Source: RGIG3002 sp964449325
Lineage (GTDB): Bacteria; Bacillota; Clostridia; Lachnospirales; Lachnospiraceae
Direction of reading: 5' to 3'
Assembly (NCBI GenBank): GCA_964449325.1
Contig: CAYUYJ010000006.1
Coordinates: 1 to 64,000 of the forward strand
Length of the DNA: 64,000 nt
Numbering within the stretch: position 1 is the stretch's first letter; every line of letters starts with the position of its first letter. The translations under genes and the position numbers were made by a program. The notes beneath the pieces were generated by a model that did not search any database, was not told the DNA's origin, and saw only the letters and a program-made list of their open reading frames with translations. Of the stretch, positions 27,601-34,774 are shown in pieces.

Positions 27601-29019
27601 GATACTACGGCAATAAAGAAAAAGCCGACAGTGGTTCTGACCGGAACAAAAAATTATAAAGGCAGTATCACCTTAAATTTTGAAATAACAAAAGCGGATA
27701 TAAATGAAGCTGAAGTTGCTGCTATTTCTGACCAGAAGGTGTCAGGGAAGAAACCGGAACCTAAACCTGTTGTGAAGTATATGGGTCGGACATTGAAAAA
27801 CGGCACGGATTATTCGCTGAGCTATGCATATCAGACAGATGCGGAAACCGGAGAAGAAATAGGATTGGTACAGATTACCGGAAAAAACAATTTTGCGCAA
27901 ACGAGCATGAAAGAAGTAACCTTCCGAATGAAGGAACATCTGATTACGGATAAAGGAATCTCGATTAAAGTATCAAACCTTGTGTACAATGGTTCCAAGG
28001 GTGAGTCCATGCCTACGGTTACGGTAACGAAAGGCAGCGGAAGAAATAAAGAAACATTGCTGGAAAACATTCATTATGAGGTTTCATATAATACGAACAT
28101 CAATGCCGGAAAAAGGAAGACGATTACGGTAAGCGGAATAGGAAGCTATGGAGGCAGTAAAACGCTGACCTATGATGTAGTTGCAAAGAACATTAATACA
28201 GGAGTAAATACGGGAAATCCGGCTGTGGTATGTCTGACGGATTATAGTGGTGTGAATTTCCTGTACACGGGAAATACCGTAAAGCCTAAAGTGATGGTGG
28301 TGGATAAAGAAGTTCTCGTGAACGGAGAGCCGAAAGTTCTGGTAGAAAATCAGGATTATACATTAAAGTACAGCAACAATAATGCGGTAACGACAAGCAG
28401 GGAGGCTGCTATTACAATTGTTGGAAAGGGAAACTACACCGGAACATTAAAACAGAAAGTCTCCTTTAAAATTGTGTCATGGAACCTTGTTGAACAGTTG
28501 GAAAGCGGAACAGCACAGATTGAGATACAGGATAGGGATTATACCGGAAAAGAAGTTAAGCCTCCGGTGACCATTACAGTGAAACAGCCGGACGGCTCCG
28601 TAGAGGAAGTCAAGAATGGTACGGCATATTCTGTAAAATATCGTAATAATCTTAATGCTGCCGATAAGGCAGAGGGAGATGCAGCTCCTACGGCGATTAT
28701 TACACCTAATGCCAAAAGAGGTGTTAGCGGGAACGTAATAAACGGCAGAATCGTTGCAGTAGAGAAAACATTTACTATCAGGCCACTTCGATTGGAGGAT
28801 GCTGTAATAAAGAGGATTGCTGACCAGACATACAGAGGAAAGGAGATAAAGCCTATCCCTAATGTGAAGGTGGGAAGAATTATCTTACAGCTTAATAAAG
28901 GAGATTTTGTATGTGTGTATGAAAATCAGAATAAGAAGGGCACTGCAAAAGTGATGATTCTTCCCGGGGAAAACGGAAACTTTGTAGGACAGAACTCTGT
29001 GGAATATTTTATTAAATAG
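21631..29019 (+). CDS. Giant secreted LRR / transglutaminase-like / Ig-repeat surface protein
   Basis: This 2,462-residue protein has a signal peptide (residues 1-27, ending LEVLAA). An acidic low-complexity stretch follows (about 30-130). BspA-type LRR_5 repeats (about 190-395) precede a transglutaminase-like domain (about 570-700) with the triad Cys634 (CAGY), His670 (GHAWN) and Asp687 (FDSTW). Two Big_2-like Ig domains (about 750-900) are followed by a second LRR_5 block (about 940-1360), further Ig-like domains (about 1373-1560) and an InlB_B-type repeat (about 1563-1640). Some eight or nine repeats of the form GTDY...YxNNxxAG...GxGxYxGS run to the C-terminus. There is no LPxTG, SLH or C-terminal membrane anchor, so retention at the surface is unexplained. 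Such proteins in gut Clostridia are thought to bind host or diet glycoproteins; the activity here is inferred. Confidence 0.9.
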   Translation: MNKRRGLAFLLALVVMVTSCDLEVLAASKTQIQADESIREQSTVTEESIETQEEEKKEESHVNESDGAEENTVAAENGTSETDTIPESEESVSDAEPEETEEDTKSVEVETIEKTKIEEKEVPDAEADKIALDGSSVGDTFLLNDMTYEILSTEENTVKLKEATGYLTYNDSNPKEVIIPATVEHEGTIYSVTEIGDFAFADYTFSEWNEPGNSAGGDEYRSTMGIDKVTVSAGIKKIGRGAFYRSYQIDEIILPDTVEEIGDGAFYYDDAQRTLYETTPLVVNIPASVRAIGNYAYHGVHFEDTLKIPSGVQSIGKSAFACDGEYSGIYCVEIPASVTTIMRNAFNIQTLQRAALWNATPIFEAGYNSTNYSNVMFGEKDSSITIFVPEDAIEVYQNSTLKYYVPNAEYRNLNEYVVLQDSPIQFFYKEQEITSELVVPTNKSRTMTVKKGEAEFAFSDIRWSFYFYEEKTKLTQEELAEYLSYEANEDGTINFHAKNQAKNFTITAEVDGYKPVSVNLVIIAGYTNEMFLEEVEALTEEDIEAMKRISANSALGEAQLAEIRAKAEEITAGCSTDREKIEAVYKWVSYHIAYDYDACSYLEQTVIGKEPHGIEFAVCPGSAYAILKNRYSVCAGYATLSEAMLRSIGIPCAAISGYGCGDFYGQRLGHAWNMAYDGEAQRWIYFDSTWDCVGGITCNNLDAFSFCPQMNWFDFEVEESDSPSREYRGADFSSEYIVGDSELVGLTYLTLFEGDEGKFPCLSGVEVNFETESTEIISIDESGLIHALKPGTAVVTAKSANGGSSEKLYVRVLEKEELRFGREEITIGIQDEDYQLDLMLDSGIICPYTTLESDNPSVVSVNEAGVLEPKSIGTATITATLNFDRDRLHTASCTVHIVDGKKIGNDEQFDYFILEEPSGATNGTVEITGTRLGKLDSMNANSIEKLVIPSSVLLNGKTYDVVGIGKEAFCKELEFEDVFPWVTEIVLPDTLQYIEEFGFSAVNCQSAGLNRTIHFPASLQRIGNHAFASAKLKCDIAFPENSQLTYIGESAFSNNPDMVSLDLSNCMKLRTIDKGAFEYCSGYEGVEWEVSLPEGLETIGEKAFYSNAELFHIQLPSTVETIGKEAFESTGLKGTVDLRNVQSIGEYLFENCTDLENVILPDELKSVPAGLFYGNQALSRVVTASKAEEDGGIETLAAGTVYLPEGVEEIGECAFTTCMAIENVDAKGVKKLGKTVFNACYKLKTVQLSEELTEIPDEAFKLCEQLESFSFSDTIERIGIEAFSECILLGNASDGAIVLGSELREIADRAFSSVEPGSIKKVTIKSKKIEQIGEECFSSKPVFHIHKSVSSIYMQKLADCAGGFVYIYEPVFANSIELDREQAQMLVGGVLQLEATILPADTDHTKVSWTSSDNTVAEVDENGVITAKKKGTTVITAETTDGTALTASCTVTVIQPVKEVHIAYTENQGEEGIVADQQEIKIHSSNQKLFLTATVGPENADNQEIIWSNSNEQIATLEKTADNAYVLNHIDGEDHEGTTVIRLEAKDGNGAGTFVRIVYARNSYHVTIDSGNGKEPTTAVIKENEFLKLPANPTKQGYRFAGWYLAGEPERPVSVRTKASDDISDAQRNIKIEAKWISSEEGKIDIANMLLAECDEEGYPAQAYTGKKLSPKITLQNGQNILRNKTDYIVTYGDETHNNIAMGTDAGSILIEGCGLYTGSIQVYFDIYGDISKASVGEYNQNRRLVKFAPRNIEDYPNSESVELLTEEGGTSTVVVQFMKTELAQGTDYELVYNSNKEAGTAYVTVVGKGNYRGSKETAYTIQGTDISKLKYESIAPVTYTGKEIQCLYAENKNQLTAEQLATADGEIVVGRKQNGQYVDVTLRKDVDYVIRYANNLNAGTASVTFAGIGKYTGSKTLTFKILPRNIAGIEGEYEAVQGIFEAGTSFPYTGAAIKPTLVVKAKVDDDTVHTLAEGTDFKIKYSNNTKQSEDTTAIKKKPTVVLTGTKNYKGSITLNFEITKADINEAEVAAISDQKVSGKKPEPKPVVKYMGRTLKNGTDYSLSYAYQTDAETGEEIGLVQITGKNNFAQTSMKEVTFRMKEHLITDKGISIKVSNLVYNGSKGESMPTVTVTKGSGRNKETLLENIHYEVSYNTNINAGKRKTITVSGIGSYGGSKTLTYDVVAKNINTGVNTGNPAVVCLTDYSGVNFLYTGNTVKPKVMVVDKEVLVNGEPKVLVENQDYTLKYSNNNAVTTSREAAITIVGKGNYTGTLKQKVSFKIVSWNLVEQLESGTAQIEIQDRDYTGKEVKPPVTITVKQPDGSVEEVKNGTAYSVKYRNNLNAADKAEGDAAPTAIITPNAKRGVSGNVINGRIVAVEKTFTIRPLRLEDAVIKRIADQTYRGKEIKPIPNVKVGRIILQLNKGDFVCVYENQNKKGTAKVMILPGENGNFVGQNSVEYFIK

Positions 29020-29052
29020 TGATTTGGTCAAGATTGGTTTTGCAACAACAAG

Positions 29053-29088
29053 AAAGCTTCCTATGATAGAATTCATAGGAAGCTTTTA
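29053..29088. terminator. Bidirectional terminator
   Basis: AAAGCTTCCTATGA and TCATAGGAAGCTTT form a perfect 14-bp stem with a six-base loop and a short T-run. It lies between the giant gene and the convergent ferredoxin. Confidence 0.82.
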
Positions 29089-29112
29089 TGTTGTTATCTG
29101 CATTTGAAACTA

Positions 29113-29283
29113 TTATGCCTGTTCAATAGCACCTGTCGGGCAAGCACCTGCGCAGGAACCACAATCAATGCAAACATCCGGATTAATTTCAAATTTTCCG
29201 TCTCCCATGCTGATTGCGCCTACCGGACACTGTGCTTCACAAGCTCCACAAGCTACACATGCATCACCAATACAATATGCCAT
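29113..29283 (-). CDS. 2[4Fe-4S] ferredoxin
   Basis: This 56-residue clostridial-type ferredoxin has two cluster motifs, CVACGACEAQCP and CIDCGSCAGACP, each CxxCxxCxxxCP. It carries low-potential electrons, for example to radical SAM enzymes or hydrogenases. The ATG at 29283 is 9 bp after AAGGAGG; an in-frame extension to 29331 runs through the promoter region and is rejected. It lies downstream of the PFL-activating enzyme gene on the same strand. Supply of electrons to that enzyme is a reasonable inference. Confidence 0.95.
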   Translation of the reverse strand: MAYCIGDACVACGACEAQCPVGAISMGDGKFEINPDVCIDCGSCAGACPTGAIEQA

Positions 29284-29313
29284 ACTAATATCCTCCTTGT
29301 ATTCACCGATTAT

Positions 29314-29331
29314 TTGATATAAATTTATCAA
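29314..29331. promoter_or_regulatory. Palindromic operator candidate before ferredoxin
   Basis: TTGATATAAATTTATCAA pairs at seven of nine dyad positions and lies just downstream of the predicted start site, a repressor position. A related TTGATATAATTTATC occurs upstream of pflA (30230-30244). It has partial likeness to Rex or FNR-family sites, but matches neither consensus fully. Confidence 0.4.
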
Positions 29332-29342
29332 TATCTGTTCAT

Positions 29343-29371
29343 ATTGTAATATAAATTAATGGTGAAAACAA
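29343..29371 (-). promoter_or_regulatory. Ferredoxin promoter
   Basis: On the minus strand, TTGTTT (29371-29366), a 17-bp spacer and TACAAT (29348-29343). This indicates that ferredoxin can be transcribed separately from pflA. Confidence 0.5.
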
Positions 29372-29419
29372 GTATATTTCAAAAAAAGATATGGAAAGTT
29401 GTTGTCGGCAAACCAAATT

Positions 29420-30178
29420 TTACATACCAAGTTCTGCGCGGCGTACCTTGATACCGTCTAAAATAACCTGCTTCTTTTCTACAACCTTATTTTTATCCAT
29501 GGCGGGGATTCCTTTTAACTTATATTCCATGCCCAGCTTCTCGTATTTCGCTTCCCCCATGGTATGATAAGGGAGCACATCTAATGCTTTCAAATTAGTG
29601 AATTGTCCGATAAAGTAACCGAGTTGATACAGATATTTGTCATCATCAGTAATGGTCGGAACTACAACATGACGAATCCACATATCAACACCCTTCTCAT
29701 TCAGATATTCCGCAAAGGCAAGAATACCATCATTAGGTTGGGAAGTCAGTTCTTTATGTTTTTCCGGGTCAATATGTTTAATATCCAACATAACCAAATC
29801 GGTAAGTGTCATTAAATGATCCAGCTTTTTCAGCCATTCAGGATTGGCATTTTTTTTGTAAGCGATACCGGAGGAATCAATACAGGTGTGGATTCCTTTT
29901 TCTTTTGCGAGGGTAAAAAGGTCAACCAGAAAATCTACCTGCATTAAAGGTTCGCCACCGGTTACGGTGATACCGCCTCCCTTGTAGAATTCTTTATTGC
30001 GTTCGTATTGTTCAATAATATAGGACGGTTCCATTTCCGTGCCGGCATTCATTTCCCATGTATCGGGATTGTGACAGTAGGCACAACGCATGGGGCACCC
30101 CTGTACAAAAACAACAAACCGAGTACCGGGTCCGTCAACAGTTCCAAAGCTTTCGAGAGAATGTATTCTTCCTTTCAT
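29420..30178 (-). CDS. pflA: Pyruvate formate-lyase-activating enzyme (radical SAM)
   Basis: This 252-residue radical SAM enzyme has CPMRCAYCHNPDTW, the Cx3Cx2C motif that holds the [4Fe-4S] cluster, then GGGITVTGGEPLMQ and DTNG-like segments (THTCIDSSG). It cleaves S-adenosylmethionine to form the glycyl radical on PFL. Length and start motif (HSLESFGTVDGPGTRFVVF) are typical. AAAGGT precedes the ATG. Its target, the PFL radical domain, is encoded 4.3 kb away as a separate small protein. Confidence 0.96.
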   Translation of the reverse strand: MKGRIHSLESFGTVDGPGTRFVVFVQGCPMRCAYCHNPDTWEMNAGTEMEPSYIIEQYERNKEFYKGGGITVTGGEPLMQVDFLVDLFTLAKEKGIHTCIDSSGIAYKKNANPEWLKKLDHLMTLTDLVMLDIKHIDPEKHKELTSQPNDGILAFAEYLNEKGVDMWIRHVVVPTITDDDKYLYQLGYFIGQFTNLKALDVLPYHTMGEAKYEKLGMEYKLKGIPAMDKNKVVEKKQVILDGIKVRRAELGM

Positions 30179-30485
30179 GTTCTTATTACCTTTCTGTATG
30201 TTCTATTTTGATAAAGTTTTGATTGTACTTTGATATAATTTATCTTTTTGTATTGTACTATAAGTATACTATCCGAAAAGTTAAAAAACTAGTCATGTAT
30301 GCTAAAAAGAGCAAAAAAGATTATAAAATTAGGAAGAAGTCTGCAAAGAATAAGCATGTGAAATGAACAACAAAAATTTATTGATTGGTCTAAAAAATAC
30401 TGGTATCATTTTAGTAGATTCTCTTATTTTGAACAGAACCAAAGAATAAGGGAAAATGACTATTATATAAAATGAGGTAATGGGA
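30179..30485. other. Divergent intergenic region between pflA and the aldo/keto reductase
   Basis: The 307-bp gap is AT-rich and has no coding potential. The left part holds the pflA promoter zone, with a TTGATATAATTTATC motif at 30230-30244 resembling the ferredoxin palindrome. The right part holds the promoter of the reductase. Confidence 0.5.
30381..30409 (+). promoter_or_regulatory. Promoter of the aldo/keto reductase
   Basis: TTGATT (30381-30386), a 17-bp spacer and TATCAT (30404-30409), 77 bp before the start codon. Confidence 0.45.
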
Positions 30486-31478
30486 ATGAATTACAAGGCA
30501 AAAAACGGACGATATGAAACTATGGTGTATAATCGGGTAGGGAAGAGTGGTTTGAAGTTACCTATGCTTTCTCTGGGGTTGTGGCATAATTTTGGCGATA
30601 ACAGTGATTATGAAAATATGAAAGCGATGTGTTTCACGGCTTTTGACAGAGGAATCACTCATTTTGATTTGGCAAATAATTATGGACCGGAGCCGGGTGC
30701 TGCAGAAAGAAATTTCGGAAAAATTTTGAGAGAAGAAATGAGCAGTTATCGGGACGAAATGATTATCAGTACAAAAGCAGGGTACGATATGTGGGAAGGA
30801 CCTTACGGAAACTGGGGTAGCCGAAAATATTTATTGGCAAGTCTCGATCAAAGCTTGAAAAGAATGGGAATTGAATATGTGGATATTTTTTATCACCATA
30901 GAATGGATCCTGATACACCGCTGGAAGAAACCATGGGTGCATTGGATACAGCTGTAAAGAGCGGAAAAGCACTTTATGCAGGAATTTCCAATTATGATGG
31001 TGAGACAATGAAAAAGGCAACGACTATTTTGAAAGATATGGGATGTCCTTTTATTATTAATCAGAATTGCTATTCCATTCTGGATCGATCGATTGAAAAG
31101 AATGGATTGAAAAAAGCTGCAGTAGAGGAAGGAAAAGGAATTATTGCTTTCAGTCCGTTGGCACAGGGACTTTTGACAGATCGTTATCTGCATGGTGTTC
31201 CTGATGACAGTCGTATTCGGACAGATGGGCGTTTTCTCCATGAAGAACAGATGCAGGAAAAAATAGCACAGATTAGGGCATTAAATGAAATTGCTAAGGA
31301 ACGTGGGCAAAGCCTTGCACAGATGGCATTAAGCTGGATTATGAAGGACGGAGAGGTAACCAGTGTATTGATTGGAGCTTCCAAGCCGGAGCAGATTATA
31401 GATAACTGCGGTATTGTCGGAAATGTACATTTCTCTGAGGAAGAGTTAAAAAAGATTGATACAATTGTATTTGGATAA
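30486..31478 (+). CDS. Aldo/keto reductase, YghZ-like
   Basis: This 330-residue NADPH-dependent reductase folds as a TIM barrel. The catalytic set is visible: Asp in THFDLANNYG with the Tyr, Lys in ISTKAGYDMW, and His in FYHHRMDP. The C-terminal NADP site includes LIGASKPEQI. The sequence is closest in pattern to YghZ/glyceraldehyde 3-phosphate reductases and Kv-beta-like members; the true substrate is unknown. ATG 30486 is preferred because GAGGT lies 7 bp upstream; ATG 30480 overlaps that site. It precedes lacL by 16 bp and is probably in the same operon. Confidence 0.9.
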   Translation: MNYKAKNGRYETMVYNRVGKSGLKLPMLSLGLWHNFGDNSDYENMKAMCFTAFDRGITHFDLANNYGPEPGAAERNFGKILREEMSSYRDEMIISTKAGYDMWEGPYGNWGSRKYLLASLDQSLKRMGIEYVDIFYHHRMDPDTPLEETMGALDTAVKSGKALYAGISNYDGETMKKATTILKDMGCPFIINQNCYSILDRSIEKNGLKKAAVEEGKGIIAFSPLAQGLLTDRYLHGVPDDSRIRTDGRFLHEEQMQEKIAQIRALNEIAKERGQSLAQMALSWIMKDGEVTSVLIGASKPEQIIDNCGIVGNVHFSEEELKKIDTIVFG

Positions 31479-31494
31479 GCAAAGGGGGTGCAAA

Positions 31495-33393
31495 ATGAAA
31501 GCAGATATTAAGTGGCTGGATATGCCTGAGGTTTTTCGGGTGAATCAGCTTCCGGCGCATAGTGACCATTTGTTTTATGAAAGCAGAGAGGCGTTTGAAA
31601 AAAACGAAAACAGTCTGGCACAGAGCCTGAACGGAGAATGGGAATTTTGTTATTCCGTTAATGCGGGGGAACGCCCGGAAAACTTTTATGAGGAAGAATT
31701 TGACCGGAGTTCTTTCACAACGATTCAAGTGCCGGGGCATATTGAAATGGCAGGATTTGATAAACTGCATTATATCAATACAATGTATCCGTGGGAGGGA
31801 CATTTTTACAGAAGACCGGCCGGCAGCAGAACCGGACAGAAGGAAATGATAGGATGTTTTAGTGAAGCGGAGTATAATCCGGTAGGTTCTTATGTAAAAA
31901 GGTTTGACTTGAACCCGGAGCTTTTAGGAAAAAGAGTAATCATTTGCTTTGAAGGTGTGGAACAGGCAATGTATCTGTGGATAAACGGTCATTTTGTGGG
32001 CTATGCGGAGGATAGTTTTACACCTTCAGAATTTGATTTGACACCTTATATAAAAGAAAAAGATAATTTACTCGCAGTTGAGGTACATAAAAGAAGCAGC
32101 GCTGCCTTTATAGAAGATCAGGATTTCTTTCGTTTCTTTGGAATTTATCGTAATGTAACATTATATGCCAAGCCGTCTGTTCATGTAGAGGATGTATGGG
32201 CAAGACCGGTACTTGCAGAGGATAACCAAAGCGGCATACTGGAAGTGGATTTGAAGCTTTCCGGAGCGAAAGAGCAGATGCCGGAAGGAACTGTGGAACT
32301 ACAGTTACTGGATAAAGACGGAAACATTTGTATGCAGAAAACCCTTCCTGCTGAAGAAAATATAAGCATGATACAGGAGTTTTTGGAAAAGGTGAATTTA
32401 TGGGATCATCATAATCCGTATTTGTACACACTTCTGATTCATGTTTGGGATAAGGAAAAAAATCTGCTGGAAGTGGTGCCTGTTAAAATAGGTTTCAGAA
32501 GAATAGAGATTAAAAATAAGATTATGCTTCTGAACGGTAAAAGGCTTATTATTTGCGGAGTAAACCGACACGAATGGAGTGCGGAAAGCGGCAGATGCAT
32601 TACGGAAAAGGAGATGGAGTTTGATATTCGTCTGCTTAAACAGAATCATATTAATGCAGTAAGAACCTGTCATTATCCCGACCAGCTTTTGTGGTACTCT
32701 CTCTGTGATGAAAATGGGATTTACATGATGTCGGAGACGAATCTGGAATCTCATGGTTCCTGGCAGAAGATGGGAGCCATAGAACCGTCATGGAATGTTC
32801 CCGGCAGTATTCCGGAGTGGAAAGAGGTTGTTTTAGACAGAGCAAGAACGAATTTTGAAACTTTCAAAAACCACCCTTCGATTCTTTTTTGGTCTTTGGG
32901 AAATGAATCCTATGCAGGGGATAATATAGCTGAAATGAATGCCTTTTTTAAAGAAAAAGATAAAAGCAGGTTGGTACATTATGAAGGGGTTGTTCATAAT
33001 CGCACATATGAGGATAAAATTTCGGATATGGAAAGCCGTATGTATGCTACACCGGAACAGATTGTTGAGTATCTTTCCGACAATCCGAAGAAGCCTTTTC
33101 TGTTGTGCGAGTATATGCATGATATGGGAAATTCTCTGGGTGGTATGAAATCCTACATGGATTTGCTGGAGCGGTTTGAGATGTATCAGGGAGGCTTCAT
33201 CTGGGATTATATTGATCAGGCAATTTGGGTAAAGGATGAAATAACGGGAAATAAAGTATTGCGTTATGGTGGTGACTTCGACGACAGGCCGGCGGATTAT
33301 GAATTTTCCGGCAATGGAATTATTTTTGCGGATAGAACGGAGAAGCCCGCGTTGCAGGAGGTGAGCTATTATTATGGATTGTATGAATCGTAA
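31495..33393 (+). CDS. lacL: Beta-galactosidase large subunit (LacL type, GH2)
   Basis: This 632-residue protein holds the sugar-binding, Ig-like and TIM-barrel domains of GH2 beta-galactosidase. The acid/base Glu471 lies in WSLGNES, the nucleophile Glu539 in LLCEYMHDMGNS, and the substrate region GVNRHEWS is present. It ends in VSYYYGLYES, just before where a one-piece LacZ would enter its small-chain domain. Heterodimeric LacL/LacM enzymes of lactobacilli have closely similar sizes and also overlap. AAAGGGGGTG precedes the ATG. Lactose hydrolysis requires the LacM partner. Confidence 0.9.
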   Translation: MKADIKWLDMPEVFRVNQLPAHSDHLFYESREAFEKNENSLAQSLNGEWEFCYSVNAGERPENFYEEEFDRSSFTTIQVPGHIEMAGFDKLHYINTMYPWEGHFYRRPAGSRTGQKEMIGCFSEAEYNPVGSYVKRFDLNPELLGKRVIICFEGVEQAMYLWINGHFVGYAEDSFTPSEFDLTPYIKEKDNLLAVEVHKRSSAAFIEDQDFFRFFGIYRNVTLYAKPSVHVEDVWARPVLAEDNQSGILEVDLKLSGAKEQMPEGTVELQLLDKDGNICMQKTLPAEENISMIQEFLEKVNLWDHHNPYLYTLLIHVWDKEKNLLEVVPVKIGFRRIEIKNKIMLLNGKRLIICGVNRHEWSAESGRCITEKEMEFDIRLLKQNHINAVRTCHYPDQLLWYSLCDENGIYMMSETNLESHGSWQKMGAIEPSWNVPGSIPEWKEVVLDRARTNFETFKNHPSILFWSLGNESYAGDNIAEMNAFFKEKDKSRLVHYEGVVHNRTYEDKISDMESRMYATPEQIVEYLSDNPKKPFLLCEYMHDMGNSLGGMKSYMDLLERFEMYQGGFIWDYIDQAIWVKDEITGNKVLRYGGDFDDRPADYEFSGNGIIFADRTEKPALQEVSYYYGLYES

Positions 33394-34348
33394 GCAGGAA
33401 AACAGGTTGCGGCTTGTCTATGGAGATGTAACGCTTGGCATACATGGAGAAGATTTTTCTTATATTTTTTCCTATCAGACAGGCGGTTTGGAATCCTTAG
33501 TGCTTCAAGGGAAGGAATGGTTGTATCGGACACCTCGTCCTACCTTTTGGCGAGCACTTACGGATAATGACAGGGGAAATAAGTTTTATCTCCGTTCCGG
33601 TATGTGGCTTTCAGCGGACATGTTTATGAACTGTATAACTATAAAAGTGGCGGTGGATGACAAGGAAATTGAGCAACCCAAAGCACCTTGCAATAATATT
33701 TTCGATGGCAGGGAAACAGCACAAAATGTAAAGCTTACTTTTGTTTATGAGACGATTACTGTACCGTCTACAAATGTACATGTGACTTATGAGGTAGAAG
33801 CATCCGGAAGAATAAAAGTGAATGTGCATTTTTACGGTAAAGCCGGTTTGCCCGAGCTTCCGGTATTCGGTATGCGTTTTATCATGCCTACAAAAGCTGT
33901 TTCTTATGAATATGAAGGACTCTCGGGAGAAACCTATCCTGACAGAATGCTGGGTGGGATTCCCGGTATATATGAGGTGAAGGGACTTCCTGTTACTCCG
34001 TACTTGGTTCCGCAGGACTGTAATGTACATATGAATACGGAATGGCTGAAGGTGTATCGGAATAGTACATTAAATAATGCAGACCGTTCGGAAGAAATAT
34101 TTGGAATTTGCTTTCATGCAGCAGAGGACAGTCAATTTGCGTTTTCTTGTATTCCTTATACAGCAGAGGAATTGGAGAATGCAACTCATCATGAGGAACT
34201 TCCGCTTCCAAGACGGACAGTGGTTTCCATATTGGGAGCAGTCAGAGGAGTAGGCGGAATTGATAGCTGGGGTTCGGATGTGGAAAAGGATTATCATATA
34301 AGTGCAGAAGAAGATATTGATTATTCTTTTTATATTTCGAGAGCATAA
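33374..34348 (+). CDS. lacM: Beta-galactosidase small subunit (LacM type)
   Basis: This 324-residue protein corresponds to the C-terminal Bgal_small_N domain of LacZ: FSYQTGGLESLVLQGKEW, RPTFWRALTDNDRGNKF, and a C-terminal DxEKDYH segment. It contributes loops to the active site of the LacL subunit. The gene overlaps lacL by 20 bp and has its own strong GCAGGAGGTGA (33355-33365) about 9 bp before its ATG, so it is a natural separate gene rather than a frameshift fragment. Confidence 0.9.
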   Translation: MDCMNRKQENRLRLVYGDVTLGIHGEDFSYIFSYQTGGLESLVLQGKEWLYRTPRPTFWRALTDNDRGNKFYLRSGMWLSADMFMNCITIKVAVDDKEIEQPKAPCNNIFDGRETAQNVKLTFVYETITVPSTNVHVTYEVEASGRIKVNVHFYGKAGLPELPVFGMRFIMPTKAVSYEYEGLSGETYPDRMLGGIPGIYEVKGLPVTPYLVPQDCNVHMNTEWLKVYRNSTLNNADRSEEIFGICFHAAEDSQFAFSCIPYTAEELENATHHEELPLPRRTVVSILGAVRGVGGIDSWGSDVEKDYHISAEEDIDYSFYISRA

Positions 34349-34420
34349 AGGTATGCGGAAACAATAATATTTAAAGATATAGTAAAAACATTTGCAAAAT
34401 TTGTAAAATAGAACATATAA

Positions 34421-34453
34421 AAAAGAGACGTTGGAATTTCCAATGTCTCTTTT
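34421..34453. terminator. Bidirectional terminator
   Basis: AAAAGAGACGTTGGA and TCCAATGTCTCTTTT form a 15-bp stem with one G-U pair and a very short loop. It lies between lacM and the convergent glycyl-radical gene. Confidence 0.82.
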
Positions 34454-34498
34454 ATGTCGTAAGGCAATCATTGCTTTGATTGTTTCCTGCTCCTTGAA

Positions 34499-34741
34499 TT
34501 AGATGGATTCATGGAATGTACGGGAAATAACGTCTGCCTGCTGTTCCGGTGTTAATTTGATGAAGTTAACAGCGTATCCGGAAACACGGATTGTCAACTG
34601 CGGATAGTTCTCAGGATGTTTCTGAGCATCTAATAAAGTGTCTCTGTTGAGAACGTTTACATTAAGATGATGTCCGCCTTTTGTTGCATAACCGTCTAAT
34701 AAAGAAACTAAGTTATCTACCTGAGCTGTACTTGCTGCCAT
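34499..34741 (-). CDS. Stand-alone glycyl-radical domain of pyruvate formate-lyase
   Basis: This 80-residue protein is equivalent to the last part of PFL: NLVSLLDGYATKGGHHLNVN, NRDTLLDAQKHPENYPQLTI, and RVSGYAV with the radical Gly55, ending SRTFHESI. In ordinary PFL this sequence is fused to the core. Here it is translated separately with its own GGAGGT. It resembles GrcA/YfiD, the spare-part protein that rescues oxygen-cleaved PFL, but is shorter and is the only radical domain seen, since the core gene lacks one. It must bind the core and be activated by PflA for the enzyme to work (inference). Confidence 0.88.
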   Translation of the reverse strand: MAASTAQVDNLVSLLDGYATKGGHHLNVNVLNRDTLLDAQKHPENYPQLTIRVSGYAVNFIKLTPEQQADVISRTFHESI

Positions 34742-34774
34742 AGTAATATACCTCCATTAATAATAATCTTTGAT

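Noticed and set aside
22000..28200. Many long minus-strand open frames across the giant surface protein
   Set aside because: They are antisense to a protein with clear signal peptide, domains and repeats, and none has a ribosome binding site or protein-like composition.
28900..29019. LPxTG or other sorting signal on the giant protein
   Set aside because: The C-terminus ends in a repeat (VGQNSVEYFIK) with no LPxTG, hydrophobic stretch or positively charged tail.
33355..33393. lacZ broken by a frameshift
   Set aside because: The second frame has a strong ribosome binding site and its own ATG, and both sizes and overlap match natural LacL/LacM pairs.
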